Below, piece by piece: positions 36,374-44,149 of a stretch of DNA of 64,000 bases. Below the pieces are notes generated by a model that searched no databases, was not told where the DNA came from, and saw only the letters and a list, made by a program, of their open reading frames with translations. Every line of letters begins with the position of its first letter. Position 1 is the first letter of the stretch. The translations under genes and the position numbers were made by a program. Source of the DNA: Pontibacter sp. HSC-36F09 (GTDB lineage Bacteria > Bacteroidota > Bacteroidia > Cytophagales > Hymenobacteraceae); NCBI RefSeq assembly GCF_024171605.1, contig NZ_JALKAA010000001.1:434001-498000 (forward strand), given 5' to 3'.

Positions 36374-36880
36374 ATGCATACCCATCAGCAAAAGATCACC
36401 AGCCATGCTTTCTTCAGCCCCGGAGACGACTGCCTTAACGCCATCATCGCTTCTATGGACGCGGCCGAAGAGAGTGTAAAAATATGCGTGTTCACCATCA
36501 GCGACAACCGTATTTCGGACGCCATTGTGCGGGCGTACAAACGAGGTATTGCCATCAAAATCATGACAGACAACCACAAGCTGCACGACGCAGGGTCAGA
36601 CATACAGGAACTCGCTGCCAAGGGGTTGGAGGTGCGGATTGACAAAACGCGTAACCACATGCACCATAAGTTCGCCATTTTTGATGAGGTGCAAGTGCTG
36701 ACCGGCAGCTATAACTGGACCCGCAGCGCCGCTCTATACAACCACGAGAACATCCTGATCACTGACAACCGCAGCATTGTGCAGGATTTCAGCGAGGAAT
36801 TTGATCGGCTTTGGCAGGATATGATGAAGTACAACCCCGGAGGCAAGAGCAGGGAGGAGCTTTGGGAGCTGGGAGAGTAA
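36374..36880 (+). CDS. Phospholipase D-like nuclease, single HKD motif
   Basis: 168 residues from ATG 36374; the frame's earlier Met (36317) would add 19 residues. One HxKx4D motif, HMHHKFAIFD, at about 108-117, with TGSYNWTRSAALYNHENILI after it, is typical of small bacterial Nuc-type endonucleases and mitochondrial-cardiolipin-hydrolase-like proteins that work as dimers. The opening SHAFFSPGDDCLNAIIASMD is the family start. No signal peptide, so cytoplasmic. The substrate (DNA, RNA or lipid) is not decided by sequence. Confidence 0.85.
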   Translation: MHTHQQKITSHAFFSPGDDCLNAIIASMDAAEESVKICVFTISDNRISDAIVRAYKRGIAIKIMTDNHKLHDAGSDIQELAAKGLEVRIDKTRNHMHHKFAIFDEVQVLTGSYNWTRSAALYNHENILITDNRSIVQDFSEEFDRLWQDMMKYNPGGKSREELWELGE

Positions 36881-37014
36881 TCTGATTGCTCCAACAAAAT
36901 CACCTATACCTATACCTCTTTCAGCTTCTGCTGTATTTCCTCAAGCCTTGCGATAACAGGTTTATCACAGACACGCGCGGGAGTTTTGCATATCGCTAGG
37001 TATACAGAAAAAGC

Positions 37015-37042
37015 AAAGGCAGCCACTTGCGCAGCTGCCTTT
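37015..37042 (-). terminator. Terminator after the acyl-CoA dehydrogenase gene
   Basis: AAAGGCAGC/GCTGCCTTT stem, 10-base loop, followed on the minus strand by GCTTTTTC; 51 bases past the stop. Confidence 0.75.
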
Positions 37043-37092
37043 CTATACCTTACTCGCTGCCCTATCAACGGGCAACGCATAATAATTTACTA

Positions 37093-38271
37093 TTATTTAA
37101 ACGCCGGAATACCTGTGATATCTGCTCCGGTAATGAGCAAGTGAATATCGTGGGTACCTTCGTAGGTGATCACCGACTCCAGGTTCATCATGTGGCGCAT
37201 AATCGGGTACTCGCCCGTGATGCCCATACCGCCATGAATCTGACGTGCCTCGCGGGCGATGTGCAGGGCCATATCCACGTTGTTGCGCTTGGCCATCGAG
37301 ATTTGCTGCGTCGTAGCTTTCCCTTCGTTTTTCAAGGTGCCGAGTCTCCAGGCCAGTAGCTGGGCCTTTGTGATCTCAGTCAGCATTTCGGCCAGTTTCT
37401 TTTGTGTGAGCTGGAAAGCACCAATTGGCTTATCGAACTGAATACGCTCCATGGCATACTTACGCGCCGACTCGTAGCAATCAATCGCTACACCAATCGC
37501 ACCCCAGGCTATACCGTAGCGGGCGGAGTCAAGGCAGCCGAGCGGACCGCGCAGACCTTCAATATTCGGTAGCAGGTTTTCTTTCGGCACTTTCACGTTG
37601 TCGAATACGAGTTCGCCGGTGCAGCTGGCGCGCAGGCTCCACTTGTTGTGAATTTCCGGTGTAGAGAAGCCTTCCATACCACGCTCCACGATCAGACCTT
37701 TGATGCGACCCTGTTCGTTCTTGGCCCACACCACAGCCACCTGGCATTCTGGCGAGTTGGAAATCCACATCTTGGCACCATTGAGCAGGTAGTGGTCGCC
37801 CATATCTTTGATGTTGGTCGTCATGCCACCCGGGTTAGAACCATGGTCAGGTTCTGTGAGGCCGAAGCAGCCCAACCACTCGCCGCTGGCAAGCTTGGGC
37901 AGGTACTTTTTGCGTTGCTCTTCTGAGCCATAAGCGTAGATCGGGTACATCACCAGCGAGCCCTGCACCGAAGCAGTGGAACGCATACCGGAGTCACCAC
38001 GCTCAATCTCCTGCATAATGATGCCGTAGCTGATGTAATCCAGACCGCCACCGCCGTACTCGGCAGGTATAGTCGGGCCGAATGCGCCTACATCTCCAAA
38101 TTTTTTCACGATTTCGGAAGGGAAGTGTGCGTCCTGCGCCCACTGCTCGATGTTTGGAGAGATCTCACGCTTCACAAAGTCGCGTAGGGTCTGGCGGATA
38201 AGGATATGCTCCTCAGTGAGTAGGTCGTCGATGTTATAATAATCAGGGGCTCCTGATGATTCGTAGGCCAT
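37093..38271 (-). CDS. Acyl-CoA dehydrogenase, glutaryl-CoA dehydrogenase-like
   Basis: 392 residues, normal length. FAD acyl-CoA dehydrogenase blocks: GCFGLTEPDHGSNPGGMTTN (about 130-149), WISNSPECQVAVVWAK, and the C-terminal QIHGGMGITGEYPIMRHMMN and ESVITYEGTHDIHLLITGAD. In the last block TYEGTHDIH contains the catalytic glutamate placed as in glutaryl-CoA dehydrogenase, which converts glutaryl-CoA to crotonyl-CoA in lysine and tryptophan breakdown. Overall pattern fits GcdH better than straight-chain ACADs. The gene stands alone and ends at a hairpin. Confidence 0.9.
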   Translation of the reverse strand: MAYESSGAPDYYNIDDLLTEEHILIRQTLRDFVKREISPNIEQWAQDAHFPSEIVKKFGDVGAFGPTIPAEYGGGGLDYISYGIIMQEIERGDSGMRSTASVQGSLVMYPIYAYGSEEQRKKYLPKLASGEWLGCFGLTEPDHGSNPGGMTTNIKDMGDHYLLNGAKMWISNSPECQVAVVWAKNEQGRIKGLIVERGMEGFSTPEIHNKWSLRASCTGELVFDNVKVPKENLLPNIEGLRGPLGCLDSARYGIAWGAIGVAIDCYESARKYAMERIQFDKPIGAFQLTQKKLAEMLTEITKAQLLAWRLGTLKNEGKATTQQISMAKRNNVDMALHIAREARQIHGGMGITGEYPIMRHMMNLESVITYEGTHDIHLLITGADITGIPAFK

Positions 38272-38355
38272 AGCTTAATTTGTCTTTTAAGGGTAAGGGT
38301 AACACGCAAATATAACAAGATTTCTGAATCGGGATTTAGGGGATTGAAAAGGATT

Positions 38356-38401
38356 TGCAGGATGGGTAAATTGTTAAGTGGTTGAATGGTTAAATTATTC
38401 A
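38356..38401. repeat. AAATTGTT-type intergenic repeat
   Basis: Two forward copies of the AAATTGTTAA/GTTAAATT word (GGTAAATTGTTAAGTGG and GAATGGTTAAATTATT) sit between the acyl-CoA dehydrogenase and the 205-bp element; an inverted piece (AACAATTAACAATTCAAC) follows at 38706-38723. Confidence 0.55.
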
Positions 38402-38496
38402 TTGCACGATTAACCCACTCCCGCCCCTCCCGAGAGAGGAATTTCCCTGTAAGATTCCGACAGGTATGATGGTCCGGCACTTGGTCAGGTATAGTG

Positions 38497-38701
38497 GTGC
38501 ACGATTCGGACAGGTCGCGACCTGTCGCTACAAGTGGTCACGTTTTCTAAAAGGCTCTTCGATATTTCTCAATTCCGAAGTAAACTGTCAGGAATTTCCT
38601 AATCCCCGTGTGTCGGTTTTAGCGCTCTTTCGGACTTCCGAGTCCGAAAGAGCATTAGCTTATTTGAAGGCATAGGGTCGCGCTCTGTCCGAATCGTGCA
38701 C
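38497..38701. repeat. 205-bp element with 26-bp terminal inverted repeats and an internal hairpin
   Basis: GTGCACGATTCGGACAG at 38497-38513 returns as its exact reverse complement at 38685-38701, and the match extends to 26 bases with two mismatches. Next to the left end is the 18-bp palindrome GACAGGTCGCGACCTGTC. Inside lies the perfect hairpin GCTCTTTCGGACT-TCCG-AGTCCGAAAGAGC around 38624-38653. No coding frame. The left 36 bases have a copy (31/36) at 1959-1994. It looks like a MITE or a clustered REP element. Confidence 0.7.
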
Positions 38702-38786
38702 TGGCAACAATTAACAATTCAACAAATCCGGATCAAAAAAAGGCCCCACCTAATGGCGGGGCCTTTCCAAAAAAACGCAATCTATC

Positions 38787-41264
38787 TTAAAATCTTAAAC
38801 CTACCGAGGCCAGGAAGTTGCGGGTGGCTTGCGGGTAGTAGAAATTTTCGGTTGTCTGCTCCCCTCCCGCTATGTAGCTGTAGGTATAGCCATTGGCTGC
38901 GTAGCGCTCGTTGAAGATATTATTGACCAGCAGGCCAAGCTCCAAGCCTTTCAGTACGCCCGTGAAGCCGGTGGTGTAGCGCAGACGCAAATCACCCACT
39001 TGGTAGGCAGGAATGATGCGGCTTTCGTTCTCGGTATTATCCAGGTATTGCTCGCTCACTGTCTTATAAATGAAAGCCGCCTTCAGTCCTTTCAGCACCT
39101 CTACCTCCAGTTGCGTGGCCGACACAAAATCCGGAGAGTAAGCAATAGTGGCTTCGCTGTAGCTGTTCATTACCTGGCCTCCCTCGTCGTAGTCGTCGAT
39201 GTACTCTTCAAAGTCGCGCACTTTATTTTGGCTGTAGCTCAGGTTGCTGCTCAGATTCACAAAGTTGCCCAGGCGAACTGCTCCTGCCAACTCTATCCCT
39301 TGACGGTAGCTGCGATCAATGTTCGTGCGGGTATAGGCACCCACGTCGTTGATCTCACCGGTCAGCACCAGCTGGTTTTTGTAATCCATGAAGAAGTAGT
39401 TTGCCTCCAGACTGGCGCCCAGTGCACGTCCTGCCAGTTCGCCCAGTGCCAACTGACCACGGTAGCCAGCCTCCACGTTGCGCAGTGTCTCGTGCTTCGG
39501 ACGGCTGTCGGCGGTAGACTCTGTAAAGTCGTCACGCACTGGTTCGCGGTTGCCGATGGCATAAGAAGCGTAGAGCTGATGCCCCGGCTTAAATTCATAG
39601 CTAATACCTGCTTTGGGGTTATAGAAGGTATAATCCACGTTTTGTTCCAGGTTCTCGAAGTTCTTGTCGATGCCCTCGAAGGTATAATTCACGGTTCGCA
39701 CCTGCATGTCTCCAAACAGACTCAACTGATCCGTCAGGCTATAGATCACTTTACCAAAAATATTGAAGTCAGTCTTCACGGCATTGTTGTGGTAGTAGCG
39801 GTCACCGATGTTGGAGGTCGAGGCAAATCTGGCCCAGATCACCTCTCCGAAGTGGTCACCGTCATACCTGTTCCAGGCACCACCCAAGGTAGCATTCAGG
39901 CGTGGCGTTGGATTATACTGAAAGGCATAGGTAGCACCGAAAAAGTTATTGTCGAGCCAGCGGCGGCGGATCAAATCAGTACGGCTGATCGTCTCCTCTC
40001 CTATCATCACATTGGGCAAACCGTAGTTCGAGAGTTTGTCATTGGTACGGAACTGCTCGTAATAGCCGCGGCCATAGGTATAGTGCAGGGCACTGGAGAA
40101 AGTAAGCTCCGGCGAGAAATCATGCGACAAGTGCAACTGGTAGTGGTCCTGCTGGTAGTTATCGGTTTCGTTGTCGTAGGTATAGTAGTTATAGCGGCGG
40201 CCGGCAGTGCGCAGGTTTTCCAGGTCGCTGCCTTCTATGCCGTTTCGATCAATGTAGGCCTGCAGGTCGGCGGCCTTGCCATACACCAGCGCCTCCGGCG
40301 TACCATACCAGGCCTGGTAGGTTTGCTCCTGACCCGAGAAGGTCACAAATTTCACGGTTGTTTTATCGCCGTAGTAGCCTCCTGAGAAGTACATGGATTT
40401 CAGGTCAGAGAAAGCACGGTCGATGTAGCCGTCGGACTTGATGCGCGACAAGCGGCCATCGAAGGCAAATTTTCCGTTGATCAGGCCCGTGCCGAAGCGC
40501 ACATTGTTTTTCCAGGTGTTGAAAGAACCATAGCTGTTATCGGTTTCAGCGTAGGCTTCACGGCGCACCCCCTGCGTTTGAATGTTGATACTCGCTCCAA
40601 AGGCACCTGCACCGTTAGTGGACGTACCTACACCGCGCTGCACCTGCATGTCTTCTACAGAAGAGGAAAAATCCGGCATGTTCACAAAGAAGGTCCCGTG
40701 GCTTTCGGAGTCGTTGACAGGTATACCGTTCACGGTCACGTTGATGCGGGTGATGTCAGAGCCACGAATGCGAATGCCGGTATAGCCCACGCCCGCGCCG
40801 GCATCAGAGTTTACTACCATCGACGGCGTCTGCTCCAACAGGTAGGGTAGGTCCTGCCCGAAGTTGCGTTCTGCTATCTCTTCGCGCGTCACGTTCGTGA
40901 AAGTAGTGCCGGTTCGTTCGTTGGCCCGGGTAGACGATACGAGTACTTCGCCGGTGCTCACACTGGTTGGCTGCAAAGCTAGTCGCAGTTCGGTGTCGGC
41001 GTTGAGTTGCACTTGTCTGCTCATTTGAGCATATCCCAGGTATGACACCTTCAAGGTATAGCTGCCGGCTGGCAGGTTCTGGAATTGAAAGAAGCCATCC
41101 GGACCTGAAACGGTGGCTTGGTTGCTGCCGGAAAGTACGACGGTGGCTCCCGCCAGCGCTTCGTTTTGGGTAGCATCGGTTACGTAGCCGCTCAGATTGA
41201 ACTGAGCAAGCAACTGCAATGGCAACAGCATGACAGCTGCCATCACAATCAGTAATTTTTTCAT
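38787..41264 (-). CDS. TonB-dependent outer-membrane receptor under a TPP riboswitch (probable thiamine receptor)
   Basis: 825 residues from ATG 41264. Signal peptide MKKLLIVMAAVMLLPLQLLA, a CarboxypepD_reg-like domain (about 22-100; ALAGATVVLSGSNQATVSGP), a plug domain (about 115-235; GIRIRGSDITRINVTVNGIP; GVGTSTNGAGAFGASINIQT) and a 22-stranded beta-barrel ending in FLASVGLRF with the terminal aromatic needed for insertion. It should import a scarce ligand using the TonB system. The TPP riboswitch 79 bases upstream, with its own promoter, indicates thiamine or a thiamine precursor as ligand. AGGTATA words are frequent here. Confidence 0.92.
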   Translation of the reverse strand: MKKLLIVMAAVMLLPLQLLAQFNLSGYVTDATQNEALAGATVVLSGSNQATVSGPDGFFQFQNLPAGSYTLKVSYLGYAQMSRQVQLNADTELRLALQPTSVSTGEVLVSSTRANERTGTTFTNVTREEIAERNFGQDLPYLLEQTPSMVVNSDAGAGVGYTGIRIRGSDITRINVTVNGIPVNDSESHGTFFVNMPDFSSSVEDMQVQRGVGTSTNGAGAFGASINIQTQGVRREAYAETDNSYGSFNTWKNNVRFGTGLINGKFAFDGRLSRIKSDGYIDRAFSDLKSMYFSGGYYGDKTTVKFVTFSGQEQTYQAWYGTPEALVYGKAADLQAYIDRNGIEGSDLENLRTAGRRYNYYTYDNETDNYQQDHYQLHLSHDFSPELTFSSALHYTYGRGYYEQFRTNDKLSNYGLPNVMIGEETISRTDLIRRRWLDNNFFGATYAFQYNPTPRLNATLGGAWNRYDGDHFGEVIWARFASTSNIGDRYYHNNAVKTDFNIFGKVIYSLTDQLSLFGDMQVRTVNYTFEGIDKNFENLEQNVDYTFYNPKAGISYEFKPGHQLYASYAIGNREPVRDDFTESTADSRPKHETLRNVEAGYRGQLALGELAGRALGASLEANYFFMDYKNQLVLTGEINDVGAYTRTNIDRSYRQGIELAGAVRLGNFVNLSSNLSYSQNKVRDFEEYIDDYDEGGQVMNSYSEATIAYSPDFVSATQLEVEVLKGLKAAFIYKTVSEQYLDNTENESRIIPAYQVGDLRLRYTTGFTGVLKGLELGLLVNNIFNERYAANGYTYSYIAGGEQTTENFYYPQATRNFLASVGLRF

Positions 41265-41342
41265 TTGGTGTGCAAGAAAAGAATAAGTTGAAACATACAG
41301 ACCTGCCTGGGGCCGGCAGCCTGCTACATAGTTTCCCCGTGT

Positions 41343-41417
41343 TTTTCCCTTCGCCGGCATTATCCGGATCAGGTTCAATGGGTATGATCTCAGCCCGTTG
41401 TTATAAGGCACCCCTAA
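41343..41417 (-). promoter_or_regulatory. TPP riboswitch (thi-box)
   Basis: On the minus strand the conserved TPP aptamer parts appear in order: GGGGTGCC, GGCTGAGA, ACCC, TTGAACCTGATC, GGATAATGCCGGCGAAGGGA. All core bases of the pyrimidine- and pyrophosphate-sensing helices (CTGAGA, ACCTGATC-x-GGATAATGCC, CGAAGGGA) are present. It lies 79 bases before the TonB receptor start, so receptor synthesis should fall when thiamine pyrophosphate is plentiful. The region between aptamer and start has no clear terminator, which suggests translational control. Confidence 0.95.
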
Positions 41418-41424
41418 ACTGATG

Positions 41425-41456
41425 CAAAGGTAGACCCGTTTTCTGATCAAAACAAA
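41425..41456 (-). promoter_or_regulatory. Bacteroidota promoter for the TPP riboswitch and TonB receptor
   Basis: Minus strand: TTTG (41453-41456), exactly 20 bases, TACCTTTG (41425-41432), an excellent match to TTTG-N19/20-TAnnTTTG. Transcription would start right at the 5' end of the TPP aptamer. Confidence 0.75.
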
Positions 41457-41657
41457 GTCCTGTGGTGCAAAGAATGGCTAATCCACAGTATCAGCCAGTT
41501 AAGTGCAATTTTATTTTAACAAAAGCCGATAACCACAGGAGGTCAAACTACGTTGAAAACAATACAAGGCACGTTTTCAAGCGTCCGCTCTTAACAAAGC
41601 AGGATTTGCCAGGAAAATAGGCCGGCTGAAACAATTTTAGAGAGTTAAAGAAGAAAT

Positions 41658-41909
41658 GTGATGATGATCAGCTTACTGTATACTTTAGCACTGCTAACGA
41701 TACTGGCATACTACGCTTTCGCTCCACGCAAAAAATTCAGAGGGTCTTCCTCTACTGATAACGATGACGATGGAGGCGAGCCACTTGGCGACGATCTGCC
41801 AGATCTGGACCTGCCACCCGGCATATCATTGCCTATCAATGATTATGAACCGCATTATGACTTGAGACGCATCAAGGTTCCCAAGTTTCCGGAACCTTCC
41901 CTGCAATGA
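41658..41909 (+). CDS. Small membrane-anchored acidic protein of unknown function
   Basis: 83 residues: one membrane segment (about 3-20), a basic stop-transfer KKKF, then an Asp-rich tail (STDNDDDGGEPLGDDLPDLD) and a Pro-rich end (VPKFPEPSLQ). No family recognised. Divergent from the TonB receptor and followed by a bidirectional terminator shared with the epimerase gene. Confidence 0.6.
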   Translation: MMMISLLYTLALLTILAYYAFAPRKKFRGSSSTDNDDDGGEPLGDDLPDLDLPPGISLPINDYEPHYDLRRIKVPKFPEPSLQ

Positions 41910-41923
41910 AAAATGATGAAACC

Positions 41924-41962
41924 AAAAAGTCCCCTGCTCGACTATTCGACAGGGGACTTTTT
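41924..41962. terminator. Bidirectional terminator
   Basis: AAAAAGTCCCCTG/CAGGGGACTTTTT perfect 13-bp stem with 13-base loop, between the small protein (+) and the epimerase gene (-). Confidence 0.88.
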
Positions 41963-41984
41963 AGTTTAAAGACCTTCGCTTCTG

Positions 41985-42860
41985 CTACAGTACTTCCATG
42001 GTAAAGGTGCGCTCAAACACATGCATCGGACTGAGCAGGTTGATGCCTTCCTTTTTGTCCAATTCGCCGGATTCCCCATCACGGCCTGCTATACCGCACC
42101 AGGGCTCGATGCACACGTAAGGCGACGGCCCCGGCTTCGCCCAGATACCTAGGTATGGAAAACCGGGGAAAGTCATTTCAATGCGGCGCTGGTTGGTGCG
42201 GCTTCCTAACGACAGCTTGTCTGAGTTCAGGTTTTTGAACACCAGCGCATCCTTGTCAAAATAGCTGTGCTTCAGGGGCAGTACCCGATCATGTTCCAGC
42301 ACTTTTGCCGTATCGCCGCTTTGTAGCCCTTCGTCAGTGAGCAGGTAGCGGTGCAGGGTCTCTTCTTTATCAAATTCGATAAAATAGTCTTCGTATTGCT
42401 CGCCGCCATAAAACGGCACATTGAAACCCGGGTGGCCACCAATGGAAAAGTACATGCCTTTCTTGTCGCGGTTGAGCACCTGGTAAGTAACCGACAGTTT
42501 GTTGTTCTCAAGCTTATACGCGATCAGGAGCCTGAACTTGAATGGGTATACCTGCAGGGTCTCTTCATCGTCCTCTAGCTCAAACACCAGCTTGTCCTCT
42601 TCCTCCTCTATGAGCTTAAACTCCTTGTGCCGGGCAAATCCGTGGCGTTTCAGGGCAAAGATCTCGTCTTCGTAGGTATAGGTACCCTCAGGCAATTCCC
42701 CCACGATCGGGAAAAGGTTGGGCGCATGACTGCCCCATATCTGCGGGTCAGCCTGCCAGATAAACTCCAGACCCTCATCGAGCTTCACGAAGTGCTGCAA
42801 CTCAGCGCCTTTGCTCTCGACGCCTACTTTAAAGTTATAGTTCTGTAAATAGTATAGCAT
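41985..42860 (-). CDS. Aldose 1-epimerase family protein (LacX-like)
   Basis: 291 residues. The galactose-mutarotase-like fold is marked by GAELQHFVKLDEGLEFIWQA, HAPNLFPIVGELPEG, ALKRHGFARHKEFKLIEEEE (catalytic His in RHGFAR) and YFSIGGHPGFNVPF (second His), with IEPWCGIAGRDG near the end. Family members interconvert alpha and beta sugars; LacX-type members often act on unknown hexoses. Its ATG is 14 bases after the kinase gene's stop, so the two probably form one transcript. Confidence 0.88.
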   Translation of the reverse strand: MLYYLQNYNFKVGVESKGAELQHFVKLDEGLEFIWQADPQIWGSHAPNLFPIVGELPEGTYTYEDEIFALKRHGFARHKEFKLIEEEEDKLVFELEDDEETLQVYPFKFRLLIAYKLENNKLSVTYQVLNRDKKGMYFSIGGHPGFNVPFYGGEQYEDYFIEFDKEETLHRYLLTDEGLQSGDTAKVLEHDRVLPLKHSYFDKDALVFKNLNSDKLSLGSRTNQRRIEMTFPGFPYLGIWAKPGPSPYVCIEPWCGIAGRDGESGELDKKEGINLLSPMHVFERTFTMEVL

Positions 42861-42874
42861 GGCAAGGTATAGTG

Positions 42875-43396
42875 TTAGGTATGTTGCCGGAGCAAAGCGT
42901 CGATGTACTCAGTGGCCTTATCGAACCGGTCTTTGTGCTGCCCGCTGATCTCCAGGTAGGGCACCTGCAGTTCCTCCAGTTCCCGCTTGTACCAGTCATA
43001 AAAGTACTGGCGCAGGTGCGGATGCTCCCGTTGCGGATCAGGCTCCCAGGGCAAATCAACGCCCATCAGCAGGTAAAGGTTGTAGTCCTGTTGCTTTAGT
43101 TTTTGCAGCACCCAGTCGGGGCACTCGCCGAAGGCATGCTCGCTCCATATTTTGATCACCAGCAGGTCGGTGTCTGAGAACAAAATGCGGCTTGCCTCTT
43201 CCTGTATACGGGCCTCCAGTGCCAGCTGTCCTTTGGCGATCTGTTCCAGGTCCTGCAAGGTATAGGGCCTGTCGAGCGTCTCGACGTAGGTGCGCGCATA
43301 TTCCGGCACCCACACGGTGTTGTAGTGCGCAGCCAATTGCTGCGACAGCGTAGATTTGCCCGTAGACTCAGGCCCTGTAATGGCGACTTTCAGCAT
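42875..43396 (-). CDS. NadR-like P-loop kinase (ribosylnicotinamide kinase family)
   Basis: 173 residues from ATG 43396. P-loop VAITGPESTGKSTLSQQLAA at 4-23, EYARTYVETLDRPYTLQDLE after it and DTDLLVIKIWSEHAFGECPD, with a DLPWEPDPQREHP block near 115, match the kinase domain of NadR, which phosphorylates nicotinamide riboside. Only this domain is present. Being near a PnuC-family transporter and a TPP-controlled receptor, it could serve riboside or vitamin salvage; the exact substrate is inference. A perfect 20-bp inverted repeat (43372-43391 with 43422-43441) spans its start codon. Confidence 0.85.
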   Translation of the reverse strand: MLKVAITGPESTGKSTLSQQLAAHYNTVWVPEYARTYVETLDRPYTLQDLEQIAKGQLALEARIQEEASRILFSDTDLLVIKIWSEHAFGECPDWVLQKLKQQDYNLYLLMGVDLPWEPDPQREHPHLRQYFYDWYKRELEELQVPYLEISGQHKDRFDKATEYIDALLRQHT

Positions 43397-43441
43397 ACCG
43401 CAAAGGTAGTCCAATTATACAGAAAGTCGCCATTACAGGGC
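43372..43441. repeat. Perfect 20-bp inverted repeat across the start of the NadR-like gene
   Basis: GCCCTGTAATGGCGACTTTC at 43372-43391 (codons 2-9 of the gene, read on the other strand) and its exact reverse complement at 43422-43441, upstream of the ATG. The 30-base spacer contains the start codon and a TACCTTTG -7-like box (43401-43408, minus). Confidence 0.85.
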
Positions 43442-43454
43442 TCCCCATAAAAAA

Positions 43455-43488
43455 GCTGCCGCCCGCAGGTTTCCCCACTGGCGGCAGC
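43455..43488 (-). terminator. Terminator-like hairpin upstream of the NadR-like gene
   Basis: GCTGCCGCC/GGCGGCAGC 9-bp stem; on the minus strand it is followed by TTTTTT. It would stop transcripts coming from the 44 kb side before the kinase gene. Confidence 0.7.
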
Positions 43489-43826
43489 CTTACTCAACAG
43501 CCTCCTACTGTTTATAGCATATCACATTTCAAATCTGATTGGCCAACCTATATAGACCATTTCACCGAAAGTAAAGTCATCTTAAGTCGGTATGGTGTAG
43601 CTATACCTGATCTCGAGAACGAGCCAGCTTTATCTAATTACACCTTGAATAATACAATCCATCTGACAAATCTCCGAATAAACAGCAGATGGGTGATATG
43701 GCTTAGCAAACGCTGCCTGACAGGAGGTAAAACGGTACGAAACTGCATAAAAAAACGGGGACACATTCCATAAAATGTGTCCCCGCTGTACTTTCGTCTC
43801 TCTACTTTGGTGGAGACGGGCATTTC
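43489..43826. other. Gap with a second terminator and no gene
   Basis: About 340 bases. Only the hairpin at 43756-43785 and one TATACCT word (near 43603) are notable. A 61-codon frame crossing the hairpin was rejected. Confidence 0.5.
43756..43785 (-). terminator. Terminator after the small protein gene
   Basis: CGGGGACACATT/AATGTGTCCCCG 12-bp stem followed on the minus strand by seven T; about 40 bases past the stop of the gene at 43827. Confidence 0.85.
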
Positions 43827-44003
43827 TTAATTCTCGGTGAAGCTATAATCGTAAAAGTTATATACCTCTACCTCTTTGGGGTGCCGATCGCCATACTGAC
43901 AGAGCAGCAGGCGCTTGGGGCTCTCGTCCGGGGACTCATAGCCCCACTTCATACGATTCTCGTACTTCAGTTCATCTGGCAATTCAATCTTGTGATTCAT
44001 CAT
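43827..44003 (-). CDS. Small hypothetical protein (58 residues)
   Basis: From ATG 44003 (MMNHKIELPDELKYENRMKW), an acidic soluble protein ending EVYNFYDYSFTEN. The frame extends further upstream but without a likely start. No family recognised. A clear terminator follows, which argues for expression. Lies downstream of the PnuC-family gene on the same strand. Confidence 0.55.
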   Translation of the reverse strand: MMNHKIELPDELKYENRMKWGYESPDESPKRLLLCQYGDRHPKEVEVYNFYDYSFTEN

Positions 44004-44149
44004 ACATAGTGTCGTTGTAGCGTGGAACATAGGTACTCGCATACTTTGGCGCACTAAAATTCAACGATTGCCTCAGTTACACTCATGTACGGCACATACA
44101 ATGCCATGACTGCATAAGATAAAAACATAAAACAGGATATTTCCAATAA

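Noticed and set aside
36910..37080. 56-codon minus-strand frame just after the acyl-CoA dehydrogenase (ATG 37080)
   Set aside because: It starts 12 bases after the upstream gene but runs through the terminator hairpin at 37015-37042. Its end (ARLEEIQQKLKEV) looks protein-like, so a gene remnant is possible, but support is too weak.
38829..40385. 518-codon open frame on the plus strand
   Set aside because: It lies wholly antisense to the TonB receptor, whose domains are certain; long antisense frames are common here because of the third-position composition.
43401..43408. TACCTTTG as a firm promoter of the NadR-like gene
   Set aside because: The -7 match is good, but no -33 TTG lies at the proper distance and the box is only four bases from the ATG, so I kept it as a remark only.
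43638..43823. 61-codon minus-strand frame
   Set aside because: It crosses the strong terminator at 43756-43785 and resembles no protein.
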